Position numbers and translations under genes: made by a program
Assembly: GCF_009881055.1 (NCBI RefSeq)
Contig: NZ_WXFG01000004.1
Location: 1-61,402 of the forward strand
DNA: 61,402 nt
Source of the DNA: Peptoclostridium sp.
Lineage (GTDB): Bacteria; Bacillota; Clostridia; Peptostreptococcales; Peptostreptococcaceae
Direction: 5' to 3'
In this document: positions 35,663 to 44,566 of the stretch, piece by piece
Layout of the letters: each line of letters starts with the position of its first letter
How positions within the stretch are numbered: the stretch's first letter is position 1
The notes under the pieces: model-generated
The model's input: only the letters and a program-made list of their open reading frames with translations
The model's database searches: none
What the model was told of the DNA's origin: nothing

Positions 35663-36307
35663 ATGCAAATCACAGTGTCAAATCTGAAAAAAAGTTTCGG
35701 TGGCAGGACCGTACTCGACATAGAGAGCCTGACTTTTGAATCGGGCAAGATCACAGGGATAATAGGGCCAAACGGGGCCGGCAAAACAACCCTGCTCAAT
35801 ATAATTGCGGGAATAGATATGGATTTTGAAGGAGAGGTAGAATACTCCGGGGAGGAGTACTCGACAGTCAAAAGGGAGATAACTATGGTTTTTCAAAAGG
35901 GAGGTCTTTTGAAAAGAAGCGTGTTTGAAAACATAAGCTACCCTCTCAAGCTAAGGGGGATAAACAAAAATGAGATACAGCAAACAGCAAGCGAGCTTAT
36001 GAAGTTCCTTGGAATAGAGGAGCTAAGCGGCAAGAAGGCTCACAAGATTTCCGGCGGAGAGACGCAAAGAGTAGTCCTGGCAAGGGCGCTTGCAATAAAG
36101 CCAAAGGCGCTTCTTCTGGATGAACCCACGGCGAGCATTGACCCCGAATATATGGAGACTATAGAAAGGTGCATAGTTGATTACAATAGAAACAGCAAGG
36201 CTACAATAATTATAATAACCCACAGCATGGACCAGGCAAGAAGGCTATGCGACAATATCGTGCTCATTGAGCGCGGAAGAGTAGGTGAAGCAGATGGATT
36301 TTTTTAA
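35663..36307 (+). CDS. tupC: Tungstate ABC transporter ATP-binding protein TupC
   Basis: A 214-residue ABC ATPase energising tungstate import. Walker A GPNGAGKTTLLN, Q-loop FQKGGLLKRSVFENI, signature ISGGETQRVVLARAL, Walker B ALLLDEPTASIDPE and H-loop ITHSMDQ. No C-terminal molybdate-type (TOBE) regulatory domain is present, unlike ModC. Its stop lies inside the following moeA gene (14-nt overlap), supporting coupled expression of metal uptake and insertion. Confidence 0.95.
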   Translation: MQITVSNLKKSFGGRTVLDIESLTFESGKITGIIGPNGAGKTTLLNIIAGIDMDFEGEVEYSGEEYSTVKREITMVFQKGGLLKRSVFENISYPLKLRGINKNEIQQTASELMKFLGIEELSGKKAHKISGGETQRVVLARALAIKPKALLLDEPTASIDPEYMETIERCIVDYNRNSKATIIIITHSMDQARRLCDNIVLIERGRVGEADGFF

Positions 36308-37520
36308 TGTGGTTACTGTGCATGAGGCAGTTGAAAGGATTCATGAAGAGTTCAAAGGATATGAACTGGGCTTTGAAGAGTGCCCGCTGGCGCAGGCAAT
36401 TGGAAGAATCCTGTACGGGGACATAATAGCCCCGGAGGATGTGCCAGGATTTGACCGCTCGACTGTGGACGGCTATGCAATAAAAAGCAGCGACAGCCAC
36501 GGCAGCAGCGATTTCATGCCGTCGTTCCTGGAGTGTACAGGCAGCGTGCGCATGGGAGAGAGCGCTGACCTGAGCGTAAGAAGCGGCCAGGCGGTATATG
36601 TGCCTACGGGTGGAATGCTGCCCGAGGGAGCGGACTGTGTCGTCATGATAGAATATGTCCAGAAGGCCGGCGAAAGCATGCTTACACTCCACAGGCCAGC
36701 TGCCCCGCTTGAAAACGTAATAAGAAGGGGAGATGACATAAAGGAAGGCCAGCATGTGCTGAAAAGAGGAAAGACTTTAAGGCCACAGGAGATAGGAGTG
36801 CTTGCCGCACTTGGAAAATCGAGCGTCAAGGTGTTTGGAAAGCCTAGAATTTATATAATATCCACAGGAGATGAGATTGTAGATGTGCATGAGCAACTGC
36901 TTTCCGGACAGATAAGAGATATAAACGGCTACGCGCTGGAAGCTCTGGCTGCCGAGGCGGGCTGCACTATAGCGGGAAGAGCGCTTGTTCGCGATTCGCT
37001 TGAGGAGCTCAAGGCCGAGCTTGACAGAGCGCTTGAAATATCGGACATAATCCTGATATCCGGAGGGAGCTCCGTTGGGGAGCGCGATTATACGGAAAAG
37101 GCCATGAACTCATACGAGGGCGAAGGCACATTCATACACGGCATAGCCATAAAGCCAGGTAAGCCGACAATAGTGGGCAAAGCCAAAGGCAGGGCAGTAT
37201 TCGGTCTTCCGGGACATCCGGTGTCGGCAATGATAGTTTTCAAGGCTATAGTTGAAAAACTTGTCAGAAGAATGTGTGAATCGGAAGCAGCTGAGAATTT
37301 TATCACGGCCACAATGGACATGAATGTGCACTCTTCTCCAGGAAGGACTACATATCAGATGGTCAGGATGCATGAGGCGGACGGGAAAATTTTTGCGGAG
37401 CCTGTATTTGGAAAGTCAGGCATGATAAGCCTGCTCTCAAGGGCTGAGGGCTATGTTGAAATACCAGACTACCGTGAGGGTATTGAAAAAGGCGAGCAGG
37501 TGAAAGTTCGACTTATATAA
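36294..37520 (+). CDS. moeA: Molybdopterin molybdotransferase MoeA
   Basis: A 408-residue enzyme that inserts the oxyanion (here probably tungstate) into adenylated molybdopterin. Motifs: EDVPGFDRSTVDGYA near residue 44, PTGGMLPEGADCVVMIE, STGDEIVD, ISGGSSVGERDYT, KPGKPTIVG and GLPGHPVSAM; the C-terminal beta-barrel follows. ATG 36294 is used because AGGTGA lies 8 nt upstream; the in-frame GTG at 36285 has no site. One of two MoeA-type genes in tandem; 17 nt to the next. Confidence 0.95.
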   Translation: MDFFNVVTVHEAVERIHEEFKGYELGFEECPLAQAIGRILYGDIIAPEDVPGFDRSTVDGYAIKSSDSHGSSDFMPSFLECTGSVRMGESADLSVRSGQAVYVPTGGMLPEGADCVVMIEYVQKAGESMLTLHRPAAPLENVIRRGDDIKEGQHVLKRGKTLRPQEIGVLAALGKSSVKVFGKPRIYIISTGDEIVDVHEQLLSGQIRDINGYALEALAAEAGCTIAGRALVRDSLEELKAELDRALEISDIILISGGSSVGERDYTEKAMNSYEGEGTFIHGIAIKPGKPTIVGKAKGRAVFGLPGHPVSAMIVFKAIVEKLVRRMCESEAAENFITATMDMNVHSSPGRTTYQMVRMHEADGKIFAEPVFGKSGMISLLSRAEGYVEIPDYREGIEKGEQVKVRLI

Positions 37521-37537
37521 AACTAGAGGTGATTGCT

Positions 37538-39433
37538 ATGGAGGCCAGAAAAAAATATATATCAAACACGGATTTTGAAGATGCAAAAAGAATCTATGGT
37601 GATAGAGTAAGCTGTAAACTGAAGCTGGACAAGGAGCACATTGCTGTCACAGCCAGCATGGGCAGAGTCACCTGCGAGCCGGTTTATGCTTTGGAATCAT
37701 CACCTTGCTACAACGCTTCTGCGATGGACGGAATAGCTGTCAATTCGAAGTCAACACATGGAGCGTCAGAGACAAGTCCATTAGAGCTTAATGAGAATAC
37801 GGACTTTTTATACGTGAATACAGGGAATCCGATAAACGAGCCCTATGACAGTGTTATAATGATAGAAGATGTAATGGAGCTTGGAGAAGGCAAGGTGAGG
37901 ATTATTACGCCTTCTCATCCTTGGCAGCACGTGAGACCGATAGGAGAGGATATAGTCAAGGGTGAAATGATAATACCATCAGGCCATATTGTAAGACCTG
38001 TCGACATAGGAGCTCTGCTTGCCGGCGGTTTAGAATCGATAGAAGTATATAAAAAGCCTCTGCTTGGAATAATCCCTACGGGATCAGAACTTGTAGACTC
38101 ACGAGGTGAACTATGTGAGGGCAAGGTTATAGAATCTAACTCGAGGGTTTTTGAGGCTAGGGCAAGAGAGCTTGGAGCACAGGCATTGAGGTATAAAGCC
38201 TGTCCGGACGAATATGACCTGCTCAAGGCCAGAATAAAACAGGCTGTGTCGGAATGCGATATTGTGGTAATAAACGCAGGCTCTTCAGCCGGTACAAGGG
38301 ACTATACTGCAAAATTAATTGAAGAGCTCGGGGAAGTAGTTATTCATGGGATTGCAATAAAACCGGGCAAGCCTACTATATTAGGCGTTATAGATGACAA
38401 GCCAGTCATTGGGTTGCCGGGATATCCGGTATCCACATATGTGGCTTTCGAAAGCTTTGTAAAGCCAATTCTCCTGTCAATGCAGAGGCTTGAGGAATGT
38501 GGTGAGGAGAGTATTGATGCGGTTGTTACAATGAGAATACCATCGTCCTTAAAGCATAAGGAACTGGTGAGGGTGAACGTAGGCCATGTCAGCGGAAGAT
38601 TTGTAGCGACGCCGCTGACACGCGGAGCGGGAGTAACGATGAGCCTTGTAAAGGCCGACGGGCTGCTTGAAATACCAAGGAGCAGCGAGGGCTTGGATGC
38701 GGGAGCTACTGCAAACATTACACTGTTAAAGCCGCTGCAAGAATTGAGAAAGACACTAGTTTCGATAGGAAGCCATGATATCATAATGGATGAAATTTCT
38801 GACATGATGAAGCTTACATCGGGCCATGTCGGAAGCATGGGCGGCATAATGTCCATGATGAGAAGGGAATGCCATATAGCTCCAATACACCTGCTTGACG
38901 AAGAGAGCGGGGAGTACAACCGGCCGTATGTAAAAAAGTTATTCGGCGCCGGGAGCATGGCTCTAATAAAAGGAGTACAAAGACTTCAGGGTCTTATGCT
39001 TCAAAATGGGAATCCCAAGAATATAAATGATTTTGGAGATCTTGCAAGGGAAGATGTAGTCTTTGTAAACAGGCAAAGAGGTGCAGGTACAAGGATACTT
39101 CTCGACTACAATCTTAAAAAGCTTGGGATTGACTCAGATGCTGTAAAAGGATATGAAAGGGAGATGAACACGCATATGGCTGTCGCCATAGCAGTGAAGA
39201 CAGGCTCTGCGGACGTGGGACTTGGAGTGTTTTCAGCTGCAAAGGCTCTAGATCTTGAATTCATACCTCTTGGATATGAGGAGTACGATTTTTTGGTGAA
39301 TACCGACTATCTTGAAGATGATAGGGTTAGACTGTTTATAAATTTACTGAAGTCGGAAGAATTTGAGGGCAGGCTCAGCAAACTGGGTGGATACAGGCTT
39401 GTCGAGCCTGGAAAGGTAATAAGGGTTGAGTGA
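37538..39433 (+). CDS. MoeA-like protein fused to a periplasmic-binding-protein-like domain
   Basis: A 631-residue two-domain protein. Residues 1-405 are a MoeA-type molybdotransferase (SPCYNASAMDGIA, PTGSELVDSRGE, INAGSSAGTRDYT, KPGKPTILG, GLPGYPVSTYVAFE). Residues about 415-631 resemble the PBP-like oxyanion-binding domain seen in TupA/LysR effector modules (HLLDEESGEYNR, NRQRGAGTRILLDYNLKKL, GSADVGLGVFSAAKALDLEF). There is no signal peptide, so the domain works in the cytoplasm, perhaps capturing or sensing tungstate for insertion. ATG 37538 follows GAGGTG. Its stop meets moaA. Confidence 0.9.
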   Translation: MEARKKYISNTDFEDAKRIYGDRVSCKLKLDKEHIAVTASMGRVTCEPVYALESSPCYNASAMDGIAVNSKSTHGASETSPLELNENTDFLYVNTGNPINEPYDSVIMIEDVMELGEGKVRIITPSHPWQHVRPIGEDIVKGEMIIPSGHIVRPVDIGALLAGGLESIEVYKKPLLGIIPTGSELVDSRGELCEGKVIESNSRVFEARARELGAQALRYKACPDEYDLLKARIKQAVSECDIVVINAGSSAGTRDYTAKLIEELGEVVIHGIAIKPGKPTILGVIDDKPVIGLPGYPVSTYVAFESFVKPILLSMQRLEECGEESIDAVVTMRIPSSLKHKELVRVNVGHVSGRFVATPLTRGAGVTMSLVKADGLLEIPRSSEGLDAGATANITLLKPLQELRKTLVSIGSHDIIMDEISDMMKLTSGHVGSMGGIMSMMRRECHIAPIHLLDEESGEYNRPYVKKLFGAGSMALIKGVQRLQGLMLQNGNPKNINDFGDLAREDVVFVNRQRGAGTRILLDYNLKKLGIDSDAVKGYEREMNTHMAVAIAVKTGSADVGLGVFSAAKALDLEFIPLGYEEYDFLVNTDYLEDDRVRLFINLLKSEEFEGRLSKLGGYRLVEPGKVIRVE

Positions 39434-39435
39434 TT

Positions 39436-40428
39436 ATGATATGCGAAAAAAATGACATTGAAAAAAGCCTGTTGCTTGATGACTATGGCAGAAGGATAAA
39501 CTACCTGAGGATATCAGTGACTGACCTGTGCAACCTGAGATGCATGTACTGCATGCCGCAGGAAGGCATACAAAAGTTGGCGCATAATGACATAATGACA
39601 CTTGAGGAGCTGGAGGATATTGCAGGAGCCCTTGTGGAGCTCGGAATAGATAAGATAAGAATAACAGGCGGAGAGCCTCTTGTCAGGAAAGGCATAGTAA
39701 GTCTGGTAAAGAAACTTTCACAATACGATGGGCTCAGGGACATTGCAATGACAACAAACGGTCTTTTGTTGAGTCAGTATGCAAAGGAGCTCAAGGCTGC
39801 AGGGCTAAAGCGCGTCAACATAAGCCTGGACACGCTGAACCCCGAAAAGTACGAAAAAATAACAAGGGGCGGAAGCCTTGAAAGCGTTCTAGAGGGCATA
39901 AAAGAGGCGCAGAGAGTGGGGCTTGGGCCGATAAAGCTCAACACCGTACTAATAGGCGGCTTCAACGATGACGAGATAGAGAAATTCGTAGAGCTGACAG
40001 TCGACAATAAAATTGACGTGAGGTTCATAGAGCTAATGCCGATAGGGCAGGCTTCGGACTGGTCGCTTGAAAAGTTCATACCGAGTAATTCTGTAGTTAG
40101 AAAGATCCCCGGGCTTGAGAGAATTGAAAGCGAGGATATTTCATCACCTGCGGAATACTACAGGCTTCCGGGTGCCTTAGGCAAGGTAGGTCTTATAAAT
40201 CCGATAACCTGCAAGTTCTGTGAAAACTGCAACAGGATAAGGCTCACAAGCGACGGTAAGCTCAAGCTTTGCCTGCATTCGGACCGAGAAATAGACTTGG
40301 CAGAGTCTCAGAGGCGTGGCGATGACATAAAAAGCATAATTCTCAAGGAAATCAAAAATAAGCCCAAGGAGCACAACCTCGAGGACGGCGAGTATATAAA
40401 ACGTGACATGTTCAAGATAGGGGGATAG
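39436..40428 (+). CDS. moaA: GTP 3',8-cyclase MoaA
   Basis: A 330-residue radical SAM enzyme that starts pterin cofactor synthesis by converting GTP to 3',8-cyclo-GTP. The SAM cluster motif CNLRCMYC is near residue 29-36, RITGGEPLVRKG follows, and the C-terminal substrate cluster is CKFCENCNRIRLTSDGKLKLC. It begins 2 nt after the MoeA-fusion stop (ATG 39436) and is followed 1 nt later by moaC, its partner in the next step. Confidence 0.96.
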   Translation: MICEKNDIEKSLLLDDYGRRINYLRISVTDLCNLRCMYCMPQEGIQKLAHNDIMTLEELEDIAGALVELGIDKIRITGGEPLVRKGIVSLVKKLSQYDGLRDIAMTTNGLLLSQYAKELKAAGLKRVNISLDTLNPEKYEKITRGGSLESVLEGIKEAQRVGLGPIKLNTVLIGGFNDDEIEKFVELTVDNKIDVRFIELMPIGQASDWSLEKFIPSNSVVRKIPGLERIESEDISSPAEYYRLPGALGKVGLINPITCKFCENCNRIRLTSDGKLKLCLHSDREIDLAESQRRGDDIKSIILKEIKNKPKEHNLEDGEYIKRDMFKIGG

Positions 40429-40429
40429 C

Positions 40430-40903
40430 ATGGAATTTACACATTTGAATGAAAGCGGCAGAGCCAGGATGGTCGACGTGGGGAGCAAGGATGACACAAA
40501 CAGAGAGGCAACAGCCTCTGCGCGTATAAAGATGAAGAAGGAAACAATAGCCATGATAAGAGACGGCCAGATGAAAAAAGGAGATGTGCTTTCTGTTGCG
40601 CAGGTAGGCGGCATAATGGGCGCCAAGAGGACATCGGATATAATACCAATGTGCCACAATATATTCATAAGCGGAGTCGACATAGACTTCAAGCTGCATG
40701 AGGACGAAATAGAAATTTGTGCGCTAGCAAAGACCAGGGGCAAGACCGGAATCGAGATGGAGGCGCTGACAGCCGTGTCAGTGGCAGCCCTTACAATATA
40801 CGACATGTGCAAGGCTGTTGACAAGGAAATGGTAATAAGCGATATAATGCTCATTAAAAAGACAGGCGGCAAGTCAGGAGATTATGAAAGGGAGGGCATA
40901 TGA
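40430..40903 (+). CDS. moaC: Cyclic pyranopterin monophosphate synthase MoaC
   Basis: A 157-residue enzyme that turns the MoaA product into cyclic pyranopterin monophosphate. Motifs: MVDVGSKDDTNREATA near the N-terminus, AKRTSDIIPMCHNI (catalytic Lys and His region) and TGIEMEALTAVSVAALTIYDMCK. The length matches the family. It overlaps the MOSC gene by 4 nt (ATGA). Confidence 0.96.
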   Translation: MEFTHLNESGRARMVDVGSKDDTNREATASARIKMKKETIAMIRDGQMKKGDVLSVAQVGGIMGAKRTSDIIPMCHNIFISGVDIDFKLHEDEIEICALAKTRGKTGIEMEALTAVSVAALTIYDMCKAVDKEMVISDIMLIKKTGGKSGDYEREGI

Positions 40904-41355
40904 GCCCTTATGTAAAAAAGCTGTGCATCAGGCCAGATAAAAAACAACCGGCAGAATATGTAAATCAGTTGCAGCTAAGCTGTAAAAATGGTATAATGAA
41001 TGATTATCACTCTCACCAAGGAGATTTTCAAGTGAGCCTTTTCCTGGACGAGTGCCAGAAGGAAAAGGATGAAGTACATGTAAAGTACGGAGTTGACGGA
41101 TTTTGCACAAAAAAATTCGAGGCAAACATAACAACAAGGGGACTTGATTTTAGTCTGCTTGAAAAAGGCTCAAGGCTTGCGATTGGCTCTGCAGAAATAG
41201 AGATAACAAAGGCAGGCAAGGACTGTCATGAAGGGTGTCCTCTAAGAAAATTCACCCATGATTGCGTCATGCTAAGGGCGTGCGCGTTTGCAAGGATTTT
41301 AAAATCTGGAGAGATAAAACAGGGTGATATCATAAGTATTGTCAATGAATGTTGA
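40900..41355 (+). CDS. MOSC domain protein
   Basis: A 151-residue MOSC-like (molybdenum cofactor sulfurase C-terminal) protein. The fold core is visible in MNDYHSHQGDFQVSLFLDEC, LDFSLLEKGSRLAIGSAEIEITKAGKDCHEGC and FARILKSGEIKQGDIISI, with a conserved-looking Cys in the CHEGCPL loop. MOSC proteins bind or modify pterin cofactors; a specific reaction is not established here. Translational overlap with moaC and the 26-nt gap to the carbonic anhydrase gene put it in the cofactor operon. Confidence 0.82.
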   Translation: MSPYVKKLCIRPDKKQPAEYVNQLQLSCKNGIMNDYHSHQGDFQVSLFLDECQKEKDEVHVKYGVDGFCTKKFEANITTRGLDFSLLEKGSRLAIGSAEIEITKAGKDCHEGCPLRKFTHDCVMLRACAFARILKSGEIKQGDIISIVNEC

Positions 41356-41381
41356 GTTGGTTGAAGTTTTAGGAGGTATTG

Positions 41382-41918
41382 ATGCTAGAAAAGGTGATTG
41401 AGGCAAACAGGGAATTTGTCGAGGCTGTAAAAAACGGAGAGACTCAAAGTATTGTCGATTCGAATGCGCAAAGAAAGGCGCTTATATTTACATGCATAGA
41501 CACGAGGCTTGTAAATTTTCTTGAAAAGGCCATGGGATTCAAAAGAGGCGATGTCAAGGTCATAAAGAACCCGGGCAACGTCATAAGAGAGGACTGCGGC
41601 GACGTTATAAGATCTATTGCCATAGCAGCCCTGATGATGGGAATAGAAGAGGTGTATGTAGTAGGCCACCTTGACTGCGGCATGAAAAAGCTAACGGCCG
41701 AAGAAATTGCCAAGATGATGATACAAAGAGGCATAGATCCTGAAATAGTTAAAAATACAGACATAAAAAAGTGGGCCGGAATAATTGACGACGAAGAGGA
41801 TAACGTCAGGGATGCTGTTGAGAAGATAAAGAACTCTCCATATATGCCAAAGGATGTGAGGGTGTACGGTCTTCTGATGTGTCCGGATACGGGTGAACTC
41901 AAAGTCATATCTGAATAG
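41382..41918 (+). CDS. Beta-class carbonic anhydrase
   Basis: A 178-residue zinc enzyme that interconverts CO2 and bicarbonate. The three zinc ligands and catalytic dyad are clear: C38, D40 and R42 in FTCIDTRLVNF, H96 and C99 in VVGHLDCGMKK. ATG 41382 follows AGGAGG. It lies 26 nt after the MOSC gene and before a terminator, so it is probably co-transcribed with the tungsten-cofactor genes, which fits a role in supplying CO2 to, or removing it from, formate dehydrogenase. Confidence 0.92.
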   Translation: MLEKVIEANREFVEAVKNGETQSIVDSNAQRKALIFTCIDTRLVNFLEKAMGFKRGDVKVIKNPGNVIREDCGDVIRSIAIAALMMGIEEVYVVGHLDCGMKKLTAEEIAKMMIQRGIDPEIVKNTDIKKWAGIIDDEEDNVRDAVEKIKNSPYMPKDVRVYGLLMCPDTGELKVISE

Positions 41919-41926
41919 ACTCAGTA

Positions 41927-41962
41927 AAGGTAGCCGCAGCAGGGCTATCTTTTTATTTTCCA
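41927..41962 (+). terminator. Terminator after the carbonic anhydrase gene
   Basis: AGGTAGCC (41928-41935) pairs with GGCTATCT (41943-41950) with one G-T pair, followed by TTTTTATTTT. It ends the tup-moe-moa transcript. Confidence 0.85.
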
Positions 41963-42045
41963 TAATAAGCCTATCAAAAGGAACGGTTATGATGTAAAAT
42001 TGTAATGTGGAAAGAGTTAGAGTTTATAGCAATTTGGAGGAATTC

Positions 42046-42960
42046 ATGGACAAAAATATGCTTTACGACGATATGTGCATAATAGCGGGAAGAGACTGCG
42101 TATATATAGATGAGCCGATGAAAAGCCATACGAGTTTCAAGATAGGAGGCCCTGCGGACATACTAGTCAGCATTGACTCTGAGGAGATTCTAAAAAAGGT
42201 ATTGGAGCTGACAAGCAAAGCGGGTGCCAAGACCTATATAATAGGGAATGGTTCAAATCTGCTTGTGAGCGACAAGGGCATAAGAGGGGTAGTAGTCAAA
42301 ATTAATGGCGGCTTTGAATCCGTAAGCATAAGTGGATGCAGTGTACAGGCTCACGCGGGAATATTGCTTTCCAAGCTTTCGAATATGATGCTGGAAAACG
42401 GCCTGTCAGGACTTGAGTTTGCATCAGGGATTCCCGGAACCCTTGGTGGAGCTCTAGCCATGAACGCAGGAGCATACGGCGGAGAAATGAAGGATGTTGT
42501 CAAAAGAGTCCATCTGCTTGACTTTGAAGGCAACAGCATTGTGCTCGACAACGAGCAGATGGAGTTTGGATACAGGAGCAGCATTGCCGGCAAGAAGGGG
42601 CTTATAGTATTGAAGGCCGAGCTGGAGCTCAAGAAAGCCAACAGCGAGGACATACGGACGCTCATGCAAGACTACACGGGCAGGAGAGTCGACAAGCAGC
42701 CTCTAAGCTTCCCAAGTGCTGGGAGCACCTTCAAAAGACCGCACGGGCATTTTGCGGCGCAGCTGATTGATGAAGCCGGCCTCAAGGGTTTTTCCGTGGG
42801 GGGAGCCAGGGTTTCGGAAAAGCATGCAGGATTTGTGATAAGCGATGGAACTGCTACTGCAGACGATGTAATAAAACTAATAGAAGCCGTAAAGGAAAGA
42901 GTATTCGAAAAACACGGGGTATGGCTTGAAGAAGAGGTTAGGATAATAGGAGAGGAATAG
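42046..42960 (+). CDS. murB: UDP-N-acetylenolpyruvoylglucosamine reductase
   Basis: A 304-residue FAD enzyme that reduces UDP-GlcNAc-enolpyruvate to UDP-MurNAc in peptidoglycan synthesis. Motifs: SFKIGGPADILV, IIGNGSNLLVSDKGIRG, FASGIPGTLGGALAMNAGAYG, SFPSAGSTFKRP (catalytic Ser) and a C-terminal catalytic Glu region in KHGVWLEEEVRIIG. ATG 42046 follows GGAGGAATTC. It is first in a run murB-PHP-rapZ-yvcK-Nudix-whiA-ptsH. Confidence 0.96.
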   Translation: MDKNMLYDDMCIIAGRDCVYIDEPMKSHTSFKIGGPADILVSIDSEEILKKVLELTSKAGAKTYIIGNGSNLLVSDKGIRGVVVKINGGFESVSISGCSVQAHAGILLSKLSNMMLENGLSGLEFASGIPGTLGGALAMNAGAYGGEMKDVVKRVHLLDFEGNSIVLDNEQMEFGYRSSIAGKKGLIVLKAELELKKANSEDIRTLMQDYTGRRVDKQPLSFPSAGSTFKRPHGHFAAQLIDEAGLKGFSVGGARVSEKHAGFVISDGTATADDVIKLIEAVKERVFEKHGVWLEEEVRIIGEE

Positions 42961-42961
42961 A

Positions 42962-43690
42962 GTGCATGAAATAAGGGTGTTTGCGGATTACCATACACAT
43001 ACAGTATACAGCCACGGCATGGGAAGCATAAGAGAAAATGTCGAGGCGGCCATCGAAGCAGGGCTTGAAAAAATAGGAATAGCCGATCACGGCTACATGC
43101 ATCTGGGCTTCGGTGTAAGATACGAAAATTTTGACTTGATGAGAAATGAAATAGAAAGGCTTAAGACCGAATATAGGGAAATAGAGATTCTCCTTGGAGT
43201 GGAGGCCAACATACTTGATATCGAAGGCAGAATAGATGTAGATGAGCATATCCGTGATATTGTAGATTACGTGATGGCCGGCTACCACTTTGGTTCCAGG
43301 CCAACGCACATGGTAAGAGGCAGCATGAACCACGCTCTTAACTATATCAAGCCCTTAAATCACCTATCAAAAGAATACAATACCAGGGCGCTTGTAAATG
43401 CCATGAAAAGAAACGAAATATTCATAATATCCCATCCTGGAGCAAAGGCAAGCATAGACTTGGATAGAGTGGCGAAGGCGGCAATTGAAACAGACACTGC
43501 ACTTGAGATAAATTCAAGCCATGGGCACCTTAGCCTTGAAGAACTTCTCCAAATAAAGGATACCGGTGTAAAATTCGCCATAGGCTCTGATGCCCACAGG
43601 CCTTCTGATGTAGGGGATTTTACTGATGCGCTGCAAAGAGTCGAAAAGGCCGGTATAAGCCAGCAGCAAATTATAAATTCAAGGAGATGA
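42962..43690 (+). CDS. PHP domain phosphoesterase (histidinol-phosphatase-like)
   Basis: A 242-residue metal-dependent hydrolase. N-terminal HTH metal motif DYHTHTVYSHG, then IADHGYMHLG, LGVEANILD, IISHPGAKA and the final metal-binding GSDAHRPSDVG. The substrate is unknown; the same architecture covers HisK-type phosphatases and the YcdX/YcsE groups. GTG start after AGGAGAGG, 1 nt beyond murB. Its stop overlaps the alternative ATG of rapZ. Confidence 0.88.
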   Translation: MHEIRVFADYHTHTVYSHGMGSIRENVEAAIEAGLEKIGIADHGYMHLGFGVRYENFDLMRNEIERLKTEYREIEILLGVEANILDIEGRIDVDEHIRDIVDYVMAGYHFGSRPTHMVRGSMNHALNYIKPLNHLSKEYNTRALVNAMKRNEIFIISHPGAKASIDLDRVAKAAIETDTALEINSSHGHLSLEELLQIKDTGVKFAIGSDAHRPSDVGDFTDALQRVEKAGISQQQIINSRR

Positions 43691-43695
43691 GAGGG

Positions 43696-44553
43696 TTGAA
43701 GTTCATAATAATAACAGGTCTTTCAGGCGCCGGCAAGAGTGAAGCCATGAGGGGGCTTGAAGACAGCGGCTATTATTGCATTGACAACATACCTCCTGCT
43801 CTTATAGTCAAATTCGCGCAGCTATGCAGCAACTCAAACGAAAGTATGAAAAAGGTAGCCCTTGGAGTGGACATAAGAGGCAGGCAATTTTTCCGAAATG
43901 TATACACAAGCCTTGACGAAATGAAAAAGCTTGGATATGAATATGAAATAGTATTTCTTGACTGTGAAGACGAGGTGCTTGTCAAAAGGTATAAAATGAC
44001 AAGGAGAAACCACCCGCTCTCATTCGACACCAACATACTCGAGGGCATAGTAAGGGAAAGGGAGCTGCTCAAGGAGCTGAAAATAAGGGCAAATGTTGTC
44101 ATAGATACATCGAATTTAAAGCCCAAAGACCTGAGGAAGCAAATAAGAGACATATATATTGGAGAATCTGAAGGTTCCAACCTTGTAATATCGGTGACGT
44201 CTTTTGGTTATAAGCACGGAATACCTCTGGATGCGGACCTGGTATTCGACGTTCGCTTCCTTCCGAATCCATACTATATTGAAGAACTTAAGGAAAAAAC
44301 GGGAGATGAGGAGGAAGTACAGTCATATGTCATGAATTCAAGCGTAAGCTGGGAGTTTTTAGGCAGGCTCAAAGACTTCATAGATTTCCTCGTGCCAAAC
44401 TATATGGAAGAAGGCAAGCACCATCTGGTAATAGCAATAGGCTGCACAGGCGGCAAGCACAGATCAGTGACTTTTACAAATATGGTATATGACCATCTGC
44501 TTGAAGGCGGTTACAGAGCAATAAAAAAGCACAGAGACATAAGGCTCAAATAG
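43696..44553 (+). CDS. rapZ: RapZ/YvcJ nucleotide-binding protein
   Basis: A 285-residue P-loop protein, in other bacteria an adaptor for small-RNA turnover that senses amino-sugar levels. Walker A TGLSGAGKSEAM, DSGYYCIDNIPP, and the C-terminal domain with DVRFLPNPYY and AIGCTGGKHRSV. TTG 43696 (MKFIIITGLSG) is preferred: AAGGAG lies 9 nt ahead, while the ATG at 43687 touches that site. It precedes yvcK, the usual neighbour. Confidence 0.93.
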   Translation: MKFIIITGLSGAGKSEAMRGLEDSGYYCIDNIPPALIVKFAQLCSNSNESMKKVALGVDIRGRQFFRNVYTSLDEMKKLGYEYEIVFLDCEDEVLVKRYKMTRRNHPLSFDTNILEGIVRERELLKELKIRANVVIDTSNLKPKDLRKQIRDIYIGESEGSNLVISVTSFGYKHGIPLDADLVFDVRFLPNPYYIEELKEKTGDEEEVQSYVMNSSVSWEFLGRLKDFIDFLVPNYMEEGKHHLVIAIGCTGGKHRSVTFTNMVYDHLLEGGYRAIKKHRDIRLK

Positions 44554-44566
44554 ATAGGAGGCGGTT

